A stretch of 47,373 nt of DNA, taken from Bacteroides rodentium JCM 16496. GTDB taxonomy: Bacteria > Bacteroidota > Bacteroidia > Bacteroidales > Bacteroidaceae. The translations under genes and the position numbers were made by a program. The notes beneath the pieces are model-generated. The model searched no databases and was not told the DNA's origin. It worked only from the letters and a program-made list of their open reading frames with translations. Shown here in pieces: positions 35,844 through 45,042 of the stretch; the stretch's first letter is position 1; each line of letters starts with the position of its first letter. The DNA lies in contig NZ_BAKJ01000036.1 in the NCBI RefSeq assembly GCF_000614125.1, forward strand, positions 1 to 47,373, given 5' to 3'.

Positions 35844-36020
35844 AGAGCCTGTTTAAATTTTTTTGAAATAATTTCTTATGAGCATTTTCTAAGCTTGTTT
35901 CCGGTCTTTTTTTCCTTTCACATTCGTCACATAGCCCGCTAGGGGCTCCTCATGCGAAAGAAGAAAAATCCTCAAAAACAACTCTTAGAAAAAAGCTCCA
36001 AGAAAATTTAGACAAGCTCT
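35844..36020. mobile_element. 177-bp MITE-like palindromic element
   Basis: The ends AGAGCCTGTTTAAATTTT (35844-35861) and AAAATTTAGACAAGCTCT (36003-36020) are inverted copies matching at 16 of 18 positions. The interior is also nearly palindromic (GAGCATTTTCTAAG opposite CTTAGAAAAAAGCTC), with the centre AGCCC/GGGCT near 35932-35946. It encodes no protein. The form suggests a non-autonomous repeat or a folded-RNA element. Intergenic position and terminal inverted repeats favour the former. Confidence 0.6.
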
Positions 36021-36133
36021 TACAGTCCCATTTAACTCCCGGTTTGCCCAAGGCAGAAAGTAGTACAAATAAAAAAAACATGAAAAAATGAACAACTAAC
36101 CGCAAAACTCATTACATTTACAGCGCGAATCAA

Positions 36134-36222
36134 GGAGAGATGCCAGAGTGATCGAATGGACCGGACTCGAAATCCGGCGAACGGCTTATGCTGTTCCGTG
36201 GGTTTGAATCCCACTCTCTCCG
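36134..36222 (+). tRNA. tRNA-Ser (CGA anticodon)
   Basis: An 89-nt class II tRNA with acceptor arms GGAGAGA/TCTCTCC, anticodon loop CTCGAAA in a CCGGA/TCCGG stem, a long variable arm and T-loop TTTGAAT. The discriminator is G and the CCA is not encoded. No integrase is adjacent, so there is no sign of an island inserted here. Confidence 0.96.
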
Positions 36223-36281
36223 CTCAGAATCAAAGTTGTACTCCCAGCCAGACTTTTTTTAGTCAAGAAGCGCCCATCCCT

Positions 36282-36779
36282 ATGATAGAAATAAGAAAGA
36301 CACTACCCACAGAAATAGAAGTCCTTATGGACCTCTTTGAGCAAGCAAAGCGTATCATGCGGAAAGACGGGAATATGCTACAATGGACGGGCAATTATCC
36401 CTCCAGGGAAATCGTCATGGCAGACATCAAGCAAGGAAACAGTTACGTATGCATCGACGATACCGGAGCAATTATCGGAACCTTCGCCTTTATCCGTGGA
36501 AACGACCCCACATATACACATATCTATGAAGGAGAATGGCTGGAAGACACACAGCCTTACGGCGTCATCCACCGCCTGGCAAGCACAGAAACCAGTAAAG
36601 GAGTGGCCAATGCCTGCCTGCAATGGTGCTACGAGCAAATCCCCAACCTGCGTGCAGATACCCACCGCGACAACCGCATCCTGCAACACGTACTGAAGAA
36701 ACACGGTTTCCGGTATTGCGGCATCATCTTTCTGGCCAATGGGGACGAACGGCTGGCATTCCAGAAAATAGAACGATAG
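36282..36779 (+). CDS. GNAT-family N-acetyltransferase
   Basis: I start at MIEIRKTLPTEIEVLMDLFE (36282), giving 165 aa; the frame is open further upstream but overlaps tRNA-Ser. The fold follows GNAT order: N-terminal helices, a strand with YVCIDDTGAIIGTFAFIRG, then HRLASTETSKGVANACLQWC in place of the acetyl-CoA loop, and NRILQHVLKKHGFRYCGII as the typical C-terminal NxxxxxxxxxxGF segment. The substrate is unknown. The stop is next to the stop of the convergent RecQ-like gene (1 nt apart). Confidence 0.85.
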   Translation: MIEIRKTLPTEIEVLMDLFEQAKRIMRKDGNMLQWTGNYPSREIVMADIKQGNSYVCIDDTGAIIGTFAFIRGNDPTYTHIYEGEWLEDTQPYGVIHRLASTETSKGVANACLQWCYEQIPNLRADTHRDNRILQHVLKKHGFRYCGIIFLANGDERLAFQKIER

Positions 36780-36780
36780 C

Positions 36781-39210
36781 TTACGTAAACTTCACCTTCA
36801 AGTCGTCCACTCCCATTCCCGTAAAATAATCTTCGATAAAGTCCCAGCGCTGTTCATCCGTCAGCTTATCCGTTCCGAAGAAAAAGGAGAACAAATCTAT
36901 CTGCTCCTGGAATATCTGCTCGTTGGTATCCAGAATCAGATTGCGGTAATCATCGCCAAGCGCAAGTTCCTGCAGAGTTTCGGGGTCATTGAAACGGACA
37001 AATACGCAAGGCGTACCGCCCCCCTCCACACTGAAGGAAAGACAATCGAGCATAGAAAGCAGATTAAGCAGCATATTCAAGTCCGAGAAAGGAGTGCAAT
37101 AAAACAGCAGGCGGTCTCCCTTACTGCCCACTATACGTTGGCTAAACAGTTTTTGATAGCGCGACAAAAGCAAATCAAAGCCTTTGGTCACCGTAAAAGA
37201 GAGTTCATTAGAATCCTTCTTTTTCACGCTGCTGATATAGCTCACACTGCGGCCTTCCTCCGTGCGGCTCTCCAGCAGGGAACCGATAAAGCGTTTGGCA
37301 GAGCGCACGTCCATGTCATGCTCGGCAAAGACAGCCCGCAGTTCTTCTTCATCAAAACGTCCTTTCGACTTTATCAATGCCGTTTTCAGCATCATTGTCA
37401 GGCTCTTGAACAAGGCATCCATCCGCTCACGGATGACGGCGGCATCTTCCTTCAACAGCACCTCATGCTTGCCTACGGACACGGCGCGGGCTCCCTCCCA
37501 CAACGTTCCATTATTCAGCTTCTGTTTGAATTCCTTGTAGCCAAGCTCAGGGAAACGCTCTTCCCAAAGCGCTTCCAGACGTGCGACGTAAACCCCGTCC
37601 TCCCCTTCTACCTTTGTCAGATAGCTATGGAATTCACGGGCAAAGACATCACCCGTCTTGTCCTGGACATATCCTTCGGTCAACAGATTCTTGGGGCTGA
37701 TTTCAAGCAGATGCCTGCCATAACGCTGCATCAAATCGTCTTCCAGCCAAAGCAAGGCGGTCTTGATGAGCTGTCCCAACTCTGCTTCATACTCCAGCTT
37801 GTTCTTTGTACGCGGCAGTTTCACCACAAACTCGAAATCGGACAAAGACACCATGATTTCCGGCTTTTCCCCTTTCATGCGGTACACCTCCATGAGCTTT
37901 CTCAGAATAAGCACCAGCTGTTCCTGGGCAATATTCCCCGTCTGATGCAGACGCTTCATATAATAGAAGTCACGCTCATGGTAGTCGGTAGCGGCAATAC
38001 CCTGTATCTCCGTATCACGCGCGGCACGCCCTATCTCCTGAATATAGTCGACAAACGTACTGGATGGCGCCACATGATATACACGGTCTATATCACTGAT
38101 GTCCACTCCCATACCAAAAGCTTTCGTAGCCACAATCAGTTTCTTGGTTCCTTCCTTGAACTCCTGCACAATGGCAGCTTTCTGTTCCTTGTCCTTCTTG
38201 CCATAATAGGAAGCCACCAGACACCAGTCTGCCGGCTTCACCCACGTTTTAAGACGCATGTCAATGCCACCTGCAAAAGGATAATAGAGCAATGTCTTAT
38301 GACCGTCCAGGAAGTCCTCCACCCGCGCAGCCACCACACGCTGCTTTGCCTTGTCGTAGGTCTCTCCTTCCTCCATCTCCATCTGGCGGATGTCGAAGCC
38401 GATATTCCGGCGCTTCACCGTGCCCACATAGAGCACGCAAGGCTCCATCTGCAAGGAACGGATAGTCTCGAATATCATGTCATTACCCCCTTTGGGATTC
38501 CAGACAGCCGTAGCAGTCAATGCAAACAACGGGAAATTATAGCCGAGGGTCTGTTTCAAAGCAGTCAGGTAGCGCCCCAAGAACCAGTAGTCCACGCGGA
38601 ACTCCTTGCCCCACGTAGTGACCGTATGCGCCTCATCGACCACCACCAGACCTATGCGGCGTTCGCCTACAAAATGCTTGATGTCGTAAGAGAGAAGCAA
38701 TTCCGGCGAGAGATAGAACAAATCAATCTCCCCCTCACGCACCTGCCGGTAAACCTCCATCTTCTGTTCCGGCGATAAATCGGACGAGGCGTATGCCACA
38801 CGCGTATACCCCAATTCTTGCAGACTTTCCACCTGGTCTACAATCAACGCCTTCAAAGGGGAGACCACGATGGTAAGCAAATTATATTCTTTCCCCAGAT
38901 AGATGGCAGGAAGCTGGAACAACAAGGATTTTCCGGAACCGGTAGGGGCAGTCAACAATATATTGTCTATCTGTGTTTCACCTTTCCAAGCCTTTTCGGC
39001 CTCCAGTATAACGTTCTCTATCAGCTGTCCCTGCGAAATGCAGAGTTTCTCTTTTCCCTTGGACAAGTCATCGTAAATTTCAAGATTACGAAACTGTTCG
39101 TAGCCGTAAGTCTCCTTTAAAATCGTGTTTACGGTTTCGCGGCAGTTTTCAGGCAGATGCCTTTCCTTCAAATCCGGTAACCGACGTGTTGTTGCTTCTT
39201 GTACATTCAT
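36781..39210 (-). CDS. RecQ-like superfamily 2 DNA helicase
   Basis: Protein of 809 aa. Helicase motifs are in order: Walker A LLTAPTGSGKSLLFQLPA (about residues 84-101), motif Ia VSPLKALIVDQVESL, DEAH in LVVVDEAHTVTTWG with the RecQ-like TWG, motif III FALTATA, then ATKAFGMGVDISDIDRVYHV and motif VI FVDYIQEIGRAARD. RecQ zinc-site cysteines and an HRDC domain are not evident. Instead about 380 C-terminal residues of unassigned sequence follow. The DNA-entry motif differs from RecQ (ISQGQLIENVILEAEKA). The helicase class is sure; pathway and substrate are not. It stands alone, not within an obvious defence or repair operon. Confidence 0.88.
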   Translation of the reverse strand: MNVQEATTRRLPDLKERHLPENCRETVNTILKETYGYEQFRNLEIYDDLSKGKEKLCISQGQLIENVILEAEKAWKGETQIDNILLTAPTGSGKSLLFQLPAIYLGKEYNLLTIVVSPLKALIVDQVESLQELGYTRVAYASSDLSPEQKMEVYRQVREGEIDLFYLSPELLLSYDIKHFVGERRIGLVVVDEAHTVTTWGKEFRVDYWFLGRYLTALKQTLGYNFPLFALTATAVWNPKGGNDMIFETIRSLQMEPCVLYVGTVKRRNIGFDIRQMEMEEGETYDKAKQRVVAARVEDFLDGHKTLLYYPFAGGIDMRLKTWVKPADWCLVASYYGKKDKEQKAAIVQEFKEGTKKLIVATKAFGMGVDISDIDRVYHVAPSSTFVDYIQEIGRAARDTEIQGIAATDYHERDFYYMKRLHQTGNIAQEQLVLILRKLMEVYRMKGEKPEIMVSLSDFEFVVKLPRTKNKLEYEAELGQLIKTALLWLEDDLMQRYGRHLLEISPKNLLTEGYVQDKTGDVFAREFHSYLTKVEGEDGVYVARLEALWEERFPELGYKEFKQKLNNGTLWEGARAVSVGKHEVLLKEDAAVIRERMDALFKSLTMMLKTALIKSKGRFDEEELRAVFAEHDMDVRSAKRFIGSLLESRTEEGRSVSYISSVKKKDSNELSFTVTKGFDLLLSRYQKLFSQRIVGSKGDRLLFYCTPFSDLNMLLNLLSMLDCLSFSVEGGGTPCVFVRFNDPETLQELALGDDYRNLILDTNEQIFQEQIDLFSFFFGTDKLTDEQRWDFIEDYFTGMGVDDLKVKFT

Positions 39211-39242
39211 TATTATTGTAGTGTGGGGGGATTAAAAAGAAA

Positions 39243-39287
39243 AGAAGTAATTCTTCAACCATAGTTATCGGTTTTGGAATTACTTCT
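39243..39287 (-). terminator. terminator after the DUF2795 gene
   Basis: AGAAGTAATTC (39243-39253) and GAATTACTTCT (39277-39287) pair perfectly over 11 bp, with a smaller inner stem AACC/GGTT. On the minus strand it is followed by TTTCTTTTT. It separates the DUF2795 gene from the helicase gene. Confidence 0.75.
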
Positions 39288-39343
39288 CCCTATGTTTCAA
39301 AATATTACCAGAGATACCGGTAAGTTTTTTCTTTTAAAGCGTA

Positions 39344-39565
39344 TCAATATTCCTCCTCGTTGAAAAAAAAGTCCTCTTTGCTGGGATAATCGGGCCAAAT
39401 ATCTTCTATGCTTTCATAAATCTCGCCTTCATCTTCCATTTCCTGCAGATTCTCAATCACTTCAAGCGGAGCACCCGAACGCATGGCATAATCTATCAAT
39501 TCATCCTTAGTTGCCGGCCAAGGAGCATCTTCCAATTTAGATGCTAATTCCAATGTCCAATACAT
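39344..39565 (-). CDS. DUF2795-domain protein
   Basis: Small acidic protein of 73 aa starting MYWTLELASKLEDAPWPATK, with DELIDYAMRSGAPLEVIENL and the acidic tail EDIWPDYPSKEDFFFNEEEY. This matches the DUF2795 form common in Bacteroidota, whose function is unknown. It is preceded by a 70-nt gap to the adenosyltransferase gene stop and followed by a good terminator. Confidence 0.85.
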   Translation of the reverse strand: MYWTLELASKLEDAPWPATKDELIDYAMRSGAPLEVIENLQEMEDEGEIYESIEDIWPDYPSKEDFFFNEEEY

Positions 39566-39635
39566 AGTCTCTAGTATTAAAATTGTGAATATTAAGTCCT
39601 ATTTCTATTTTTCGGCAAAAGTATAACAATTTATT

Positions 39636-40190
39636 TCACTTGCAACTATTATTCCAAAATATTTCACCTTTTTTGTCGTCTTGATTCATTTTACGGGAAA
39701 GGACGAACAAATAATCAGACAAGCGGTTCACGTAAGCCAGTAATTCCGAAGCGATTTCCACTTGTTCGGCCAGAGCAAGAATCCGACGCTCTGCACGGCG
39801 GCAAACCGTACGGCAAACGTGGCAGACTGCCGCACCGCGACTTCCGCCGGGAAGAATAAAGGCTGAAAGAGGAGGCAAAAGAGTATCCAAACGGTCTATC
39901 TCCCGCTCCACCATTTCCACCTGCTCCGGGCTGATGATACTGGCTTCTTTCAGCTCCATTTTCTCCCGGTCTGTGGCCAGATGAGAGCCTACGGCAAAAA
40001 GTCTGTCTTGCACTTGCTGCAGAAAATCTTTATCCTTCCCGTCAGGCAGGTACGTGATGAGAAGACCCAGATTGGAATTCAGCTCATCCACCGTACCGTA
40101 CGCCTCGAGGCGGATATGCGTTTTGGGTACACGGGTTCCGCCTACAAGGGAGGTGGTTCCTTTATCTCCGGTTTTGGTGTATATCTTCAT
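39636..40190 (-). CDS. cob(I)alamin adenosyltransferase, PduO/MMAB type
   Basis: Enzyme transferring the adenosyl group of ATP to cob(I)alamin. I start at MKIYTKTGDKGTTSLVGG (40190), giving 184 aa; the 13 upstream in-frame codons do not fit the family. The ATP-binding N-terminal TKTGDKGTTSLVGGTRVPKT and DELNSNLGL are present. The conserved helix has LPGGSRGAAVCHVCRTVCRR AERR in PduO style, and NRLSDYLFVLSRKMN ends the fold. Bacteroides need adenosylcobalamin for methylmalonyl-CoA mutase; no such gene is in the window. The gene is flanked upstream by the CACAGAGG repeat. Confidence 0.93.
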   Translation of the reverse strand: MKIYTKTGDKGTTSLVGGTRVPKTHIRLEAYGTVDELNSNLGLLITYLPDGKDKDFLQQVQDRLFAVGSHLATDREKMELKEASIISPEQVEMVEREIDRLDTLLPPLSAFILPGGSRGAAVCHVCRTVCRRAERRILALAEQVEIASELLAYVNRLSDYLFVLSRKMNQDDKKGEIFWNNSCK

Positions 40191-40212
40191 AATGCTGCAT
40201 TTTAACATTTGG

Positions 40213-40324
40213 TTCACCACAGAGGACACAGAGGCGCACAGAGTTTAATCATCTGCAGAAGCCGATACCTGTTTTCAATCAAGAAAATAAAAATTCTGCG
40301 CGCCTCTGTGCCCTCTGTGGTGAA
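40213..40324. repeat. CACAGAGG-type inverted repeat element
   Basis: The left arm begins TTCACCACAGAGGACACAG and runs to GGCGCACAGAG. The right arm GCGCGCCTCTGTG followed by CCTCTGTGGTGAA is its near reverse complement, ending at 40324. About 50 nt of unrelated sequence lies between. The left arm is identical over 33 nt to 47275-47307. It occupies most of the gap between the adenosyltransferase and methyltransferase genes. Confidence 0.75.
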
Positions 40325-40341
40325 TAAACGCCTAAAGATAG

Positions 40342-40972
40342 TCAAAAGTTGACAATATAGTCTTGTTTTATCTTTGTTTTATCGAAGAATATGATACCAA
40401 GGTCATAAAGGTCGAACGTAATGCCTGCCCGCCCGTCCTGCTTCATACGTTTCCAGAGGGCAGACATCTGCGGAGTGTAACGGATACCCTCAATCACAAA
40501 AACAGACTTCCCCCTGGTGCGGGCGGAACAGATGCGGAAGACCTCCTCTACAAAACCGGGACGGCGATAGTCGTGCAAATAGAGGAAGTCAACGGGAACG
40601 CCACTCTCCAGAAAGAGCCCGGAAAGGTCGGAAGCCGAGGTATAATCCGCCCCCTCCTTCCCCGCTTTCAGATAGAGCAGAAGCGGCAAGCGTACCGGCA
40701 TCTACGATGGTCTCCGGCTGGGTATAGTTTACCAGACGGAACAGAAGACGTTTTACTTTCTTCGATTCGTACTTCCAACGTTTATCTTTCTCCAACTCCA
40801 GTTGCTGCTGTGCCTTGGCCAGCTCTTCATATTTATAATAAGCCGTACTTTCGTAAATTACATGCGTAATCAGGTTAAAGGCAAAAGGAGAATGTACACC
40901 GTAGCCGCAACGGTGCCGGAAACGGTACAGCCAGATAAAAGGCCGTTTTAGAGTAAGCAAAATACGATTCAT
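40342..40972 (-). CDS. SAM-dependent methyltransferase-like protein (frameshift in this sequence)
   Basis: The start is MNRILLTLKRPFIWLYRFRH at 40972. The protein reads to PETIVDAGTLAASAL, a SAM-binding VDxG motif near residue 90, and then leaves frame near 40672. The downstream frame continues YLKAGKEGADYTSASDLSGL, PVDFLYLHDYRRPGFVEEVF, SVFVIEGIRYTPQMSALWKR and GITFDLYDLGIIFFDKTKIK. That is the class I methyltransferase order (acidic motif, VFVIEGI strand). Either a lost CT in a CT repeat or one extra T explains the shift; total length is about 210 aa. The substrate is unknown. It starts 4 nt after the serine hydrolase stop, so the two are probably one operon. Confidence 0.75.
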
Positions 40973-40976
40973 TATT

Positions 40977-42481
40977 TTAATGTGCTAATGTACCTTTGAA
41001 AGTCACCCCTTCACCCGAAGAATAATTCTCCGTAACAGTCAGGAGTACCTTGTTATCCTCAAAGCGGAGCGCAAGCCCAAGAGCGCTTATCCAGTTGACA
41101 TAATGTACTTTCAGCTGCAAAGCATCAGGTGACGCCCACGCATAACTGCCTGCCACCTGGAAAGGGCCTTCTATACCTTAAAACGCCCCTTTGCAGCAAC
41201 CGAATACGGAGGATAGCCATCAATTGCCGCTTTCGACCATTGCTTATAGCCAAACGGAAGACTGTATGTCTTTCCATCTTTCTCCACCACAGTCATCACC
41301 ACTTCTTGCTGCTTGAATTGCAGTTCTATGGATTGCCATCCGTATTTGTTCTCTCCGAGCAGGATGCGCTTGCCCGCATACTTCCGCGAAAGAGAGGAAG
41401 CTGCCTTTCCCTGCACCAACGGCAGTTGATAAGAACGCTGCGTCTTCTGCAGGCGCTTGTAATCCTTGCCGGGCACTAATGCCTGTTCCCCGACCTCCGG
41501 CAACAAGCGGTTCCAGACCAGACGACGCTGCCGGCGGCCATCTATCAACGTACATTCGGTAATGACCACTACCATATCCTTGTCCGGAACAATCAGAATG
41601 TATTGCCCCAAAGCCCCGTCAGCACGTACAGCACCCGGATATTCGCAAAGCCACATCTGATAGCCATAATCCCCTATCTGTCTGGTCATCATCTGCTCCA
41701 CCCAGGAAGCAGGAAGCAACTGTTTGCCTTCCCAAACACCGCGATTCAGCAGCAGCAATCCGAATTTTGCCAACGACTCACTCTGGATATGCAGCCCCCA
41801 GCCACCGGTATTGATACCTTCGGGGCTTAGTTCCCACGCAACGTCCGTGATATGCATCGGAATGAAAAGCTTCTGTTTCAAATAATCCAGCAAGGTCATG
41901 CCCGTCACCTTCTGCACAATGGCAGAAAGCATATAGCTGCAAATAGAATCATATTCAAACTTCTTACCCGGAGTCTTCACCGGTTTGGCAAGGAAGGTAC
42001 GTATCCAGTCGGGAGTGAGATTGCGCATATTCCAGTCGGGAGTGATACCCGACGTCATGGTAAGCAGGTCGCGGACAGTCATGTCTGCCAGATTAGCGGA
42101 AACCGAATCCGGAAGAAGTTCCGGGAAGAAGGTACCGACGCGGTCTGTCAAACGCAGGCGGTTGTCTGCAATGGCAAGTCCTACGGCAGCCCCGACAAAG
42201 GTTTTGGAACAGGAATACATGGTATGGCGATATTCCGGCGCGAACGGAGCCGGATAGATTTCTCCGATGACCTTGCCGTGACGCAGCACCACTACGCTGT
42301 GGATGTCTGTTTTCGGCAATGCCATCAGGGAATCAAACAAGGCAGTGACAGCCTTGGAAGGGACTCCTTCTGCCTCGGGTGTGGAACGTGGCAACTCATT
42401 GACTTGTGCATGAACCGTCAACGCTCCCAGCAAGCCGAGAAACAAGAAGAAGAAGAAACGGACTCTATTTTTCATAATCAT
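40977..42481 (-). CDS. secreted serine hydrolase, beta-lactamase class C family (one-base frameshift in this sequence)
   Basis: Signal peptide (MKNRVRFFFFLFLGLLGALT, cleavage after VHAQ), then a beta-lactamase-like domain with SxxK in YSCSKTFVGAAVGLA near residue 90 and YDSICSYML as the second catalytic motif. GLHIQSESLAKFGLLLLNRG also fits. A TAG at 41171-41173 seems to end it, but the next frame continues GPFQVAGSYAWASPDALQLK, VHYVNWISALGLALRFEDNK and VLLTVTENYSSGEGVTFKGT. One missing T near 41177 would rejoin it as FKVIEGPFQ, for 501 aa. Such enzymes are esterases, peptidases or penicillin-binding proteins; the substrate is unknown. It lies 90 nt after the GH95 gene. Confidence 0.85.
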
Positions 42482-42571
42482 CTAAGATATTTGTTCTACA
42501 TGCGCTGCAAATGTACGGCATTCGGGCGCGAAAGACAAATAACTTGATAATTTTGTCGGAAGGGAACGTTC

Positions 42572-45038
42572 TTATAAGAAATGTATGGTCGCCGCCTCTC
42601 CCTTGTTCAAATCCAACGGGAATACCGTTTTTTTGTAAGTATGCGTACGTCCTCCTATCTTCACCTGGGCACGGACGGCGCCTGCGGGCATCTTCAGGGT
42701 AAATTTACCCGGAACAAGAGCGGTAACAACAGCCCTCGTGGCCCGTCCATCCTTCCAGTCAAGGTCTATGGAAGCCCCGCCACGCACGCGCATTCCACGG
42801 AAGCTACCGGTAGTCCAGCTATCCGGCAGGGCAGGAAGCAGATGGATAAAACCCTCATGGCTTTGCAACAGCATTTCTCCGACTCCCGCCGCACCACCAT
42901 AGTTGCCATCAATCTGGAAAGGTGGATGCGAACAGAACAAATTGGGGAAAGTGCCGCTACCATGCCCTCCCGTCGCAGCATCGACGGCAGGATGCAGCAA
43001 GCTCTTGAAGAGTTTCCAAGCACGGTTCCCGTCTCCCAAACGAGCCCAGAAGTTTATCTTCCAGGCACGGCTCCAACCGGTGCCCCCGTCTCCACGACGG
43101 TTCAAGGTCATCCGGCAGGCTTCGGCAAGCTCGGGGGTAGCGTCCGGCGAAATCAGGTTTCCCGGATGCAGGCCGTAAAGGTGGGAAACGTGGCGATGGT
43201 GCACATCCACTTCCTTATAATCCTCCAGCCATTCCTGCAAATATCCTTCCTTACTGATTTGCATGGGTGGGAATCTCTTCAGGTCCGCCTCAAGCTTTGC
43301 CACATAGTCTGCATCACAATCCAGCAGGCGGGCGGCGGCAATGACATTGGTATAAAGCTCGGTGAGCAGTTGCACATCCATAGTGGGCCCCATACAGATG
43401 CTGACGGGAGTCACGCTGTCACCCGGCACATAGAAACTGTTTTCCGGAGAAGAAGTGGGGGCAGTTACCAGCCAGCCATGCCGTGGCTCCTGCACGGTGG
43501 TGGAACTAAAGAACCGGGCGGCACCTTTCAAGACGGGATAGATGCGGCGCAAATAATCCTTGTCCTGCGTATACAGATAGTGTTCCCACAAATGGGCACA
43601 CAACCAAGCGCCACCGGTATTGGTAGCTCCCCAGGAGGGGTGTTCGCCGGGAGCGGTATAATTCCATACGTTGGTCATCATGTGGAGCACCCAGCCATCT
43701 GCCTCATCGCCATAGAAAGTACGCGCACTTGCCTCTCCCGAAGGATAAGGCGCTCCATCAGCGTCGTCAGCGGCTGATAGAGTTCGGAGAGGCCGGCTTG
43801 TTCCAAAGGCCAGTGTTCATCTGGATATTGATGTTCGTATGATAGTCCCCGTTCCAGGGAGTCGATACTCCATTTGCCCAGAGTCCCTGCAGATTGGGAG
43901 GCAGACTGCCGGGACGGGTACTGCTGATGAGCAGATAGCGCCCGTAGTTATAGTATAGAGCAGCCAATGCCGGTGACTCCTGCTGTGTGAAGCGGAGGAT
44001 GCGCTCGTTCGTCGGGAGCGTATCATCCGGCGTGGCAGGAAGCGTCAAGGAAACACGGTCGTAGAGGGAACGGTGGGCAGCGACATGGCTGGAAAATGAA
44101 GAATGAAGAGTGAAGAATGGAGAATGATGGGAAACGGGGGCGGTGAACTGGCGGAGCAGACTGTCGCAGACTTCCGCATAGCGCTCGCCCGGGAAGTCGG
44201 TACCGGCAGCAGCATAGGAGGTAGCGGCAGAAAGTATCAGCCAGGCTTCCTGCCCGTTCTTCAAGCGGATGCCGTTTTCCGGGCTGACAGACGATTCACC
44301 GCCGTTCTGTACGAGTTGCATGGCCACACGGTATTTCATACCGTCCAAACCGGGCTTACCGCTTTCCAACATGCCGTCCATCAAAAGGGTGTTCCCTTGG
44401 GCAGTCACCGAGCTATGTTCCGCACGGCTCAAGCGGGCAGAGAAATTCAGAGTCCCTTCACGTCCGGCAACCAGATGAATCAGCATGACATCACGGTCAC
44501 GGGAGACGAAATACTCACGACGGTAATCGACATCTTCCAGCCTGAAAGCAGTATATGCCACCGCATCGCGCAAGTTGAGCCAACGGCGATAGTTGCTTAA
44601 TGGAGAATTGAGAATGGAGAATGAAGAATTGTAGGTAAAGTCTATATCCAAATCGCCCAATACCTGATAGGTTCCATATCTCCCGTCAGTCTCCTGTTTC
44701 TTCGGAACGAAACTGCTGTACATCAGCTCCTGCGCTTCGCGGTTCTTTCCCTCAAACAACAGTTGCCGGATGGCAGGCAGACTCTTCGAGGCATCCGGAT
44801 TGCTATAATCCGCCTCCATGCCGCTCCATAAGGATATCTCATTCAGCACAATGTGCTCACGGAGAATGCCTCCGTCGGGCATCATACCCAAGCGTCCGTT
44901 GCCCAAAGGAAGGGTCTCCTCCCAGATAGCAGCGGGCGACGTATAGTACAACTGATGATTACAACTGTCGGCAGGTGCACCGGCTGCACGAAGCAGCAAC
45001 GGAGCCGCAAGCACAAATAGAGTGGCAAGTGTCTTCAT
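42572..45038 (-). CDS. GH95 alpha-L-fucosidase (two one-base frameshifts in this sequence)
   Basis: Secreted inverting 1,2-alpha-L-fucosidase-type enzyme of 822 aa after repair. The signal peptide is MKTLATLFVLAAPLLLRAAG. The N-terminal domain has YYTSPAAIWEETLPLGNGRL GMMPDG. Catalytic-type residues are in TPWNGDYHTNINIQMNTGLW, in TNTGGAWLCAHLWEHYLY and in FQIDGNYGGAAGVGEML. Frame breaks lie near 43797 (AAG-CCGG should be AAGGCCGG) and 43743 (ATCCTTCGG should be ATCCCTTCGG). Together they restore KAGLSELYQPLTTLMERLIP followed by SGEASARTFYGDEADGW. Two short repeat-derived insertions appear in the N-terminal half (see 44093 and 44597). It starts 4 nt after the GH3 gene, so the two are co-transcribed. 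GH95 also contains some L-galactosidases. Confidence 0.92.
44093..44131. repeat. spacer-type repeat inside the GH95 gene (copy 1)
   Basis: The coding strand has ATTCTCCATTCTTCACTC followed by TTCATTCTTCATTTTCC, translating as HSPFFTLHSSFSSH. It resembles the TTCTCCATTCTCAATT units of intergenic Bacteroides repeats and sits in a loop before HVAAHRSLYDRVSL. Confidence 0.5.
44597..44632. repeat. spacer-type repeat inside the GH95 gene (copy 2)
   Basis: The coding strand reads AATTCTTCATTCTCCATTCT then CAATTCTCCATTAAG, translating as NSSFSILNSPLSN between DLDIDFTY and YRRWLNLRDAVAY. It shares TCATTCTCCATTCT with copy 1. The frame is kept. Confidence 0.55.
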
Positions 45039-45042
45039 GAGG

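Noticed and set aside
36134..36222. tRNA-Ser as an island attachment site
   Set aside because: No integrase, no duplicated tRNA 3' end and no foreign genes are visible on either side.
37138..38778. Plus-strand open frame of 546 codons opposite the RecQ-like helicase
   Set aside because: The His/Gln-rich translation is the antisense of a clear helicase with all motifs; long shadow frames are common at this GC content.
36282..40190. RecQ-like helicase, acetyltransferase and DUF2795 protein as a defence system
   Set aside because: The genes are convergent or separated by terminators, and no nuclease, modification or sensor partner is present.
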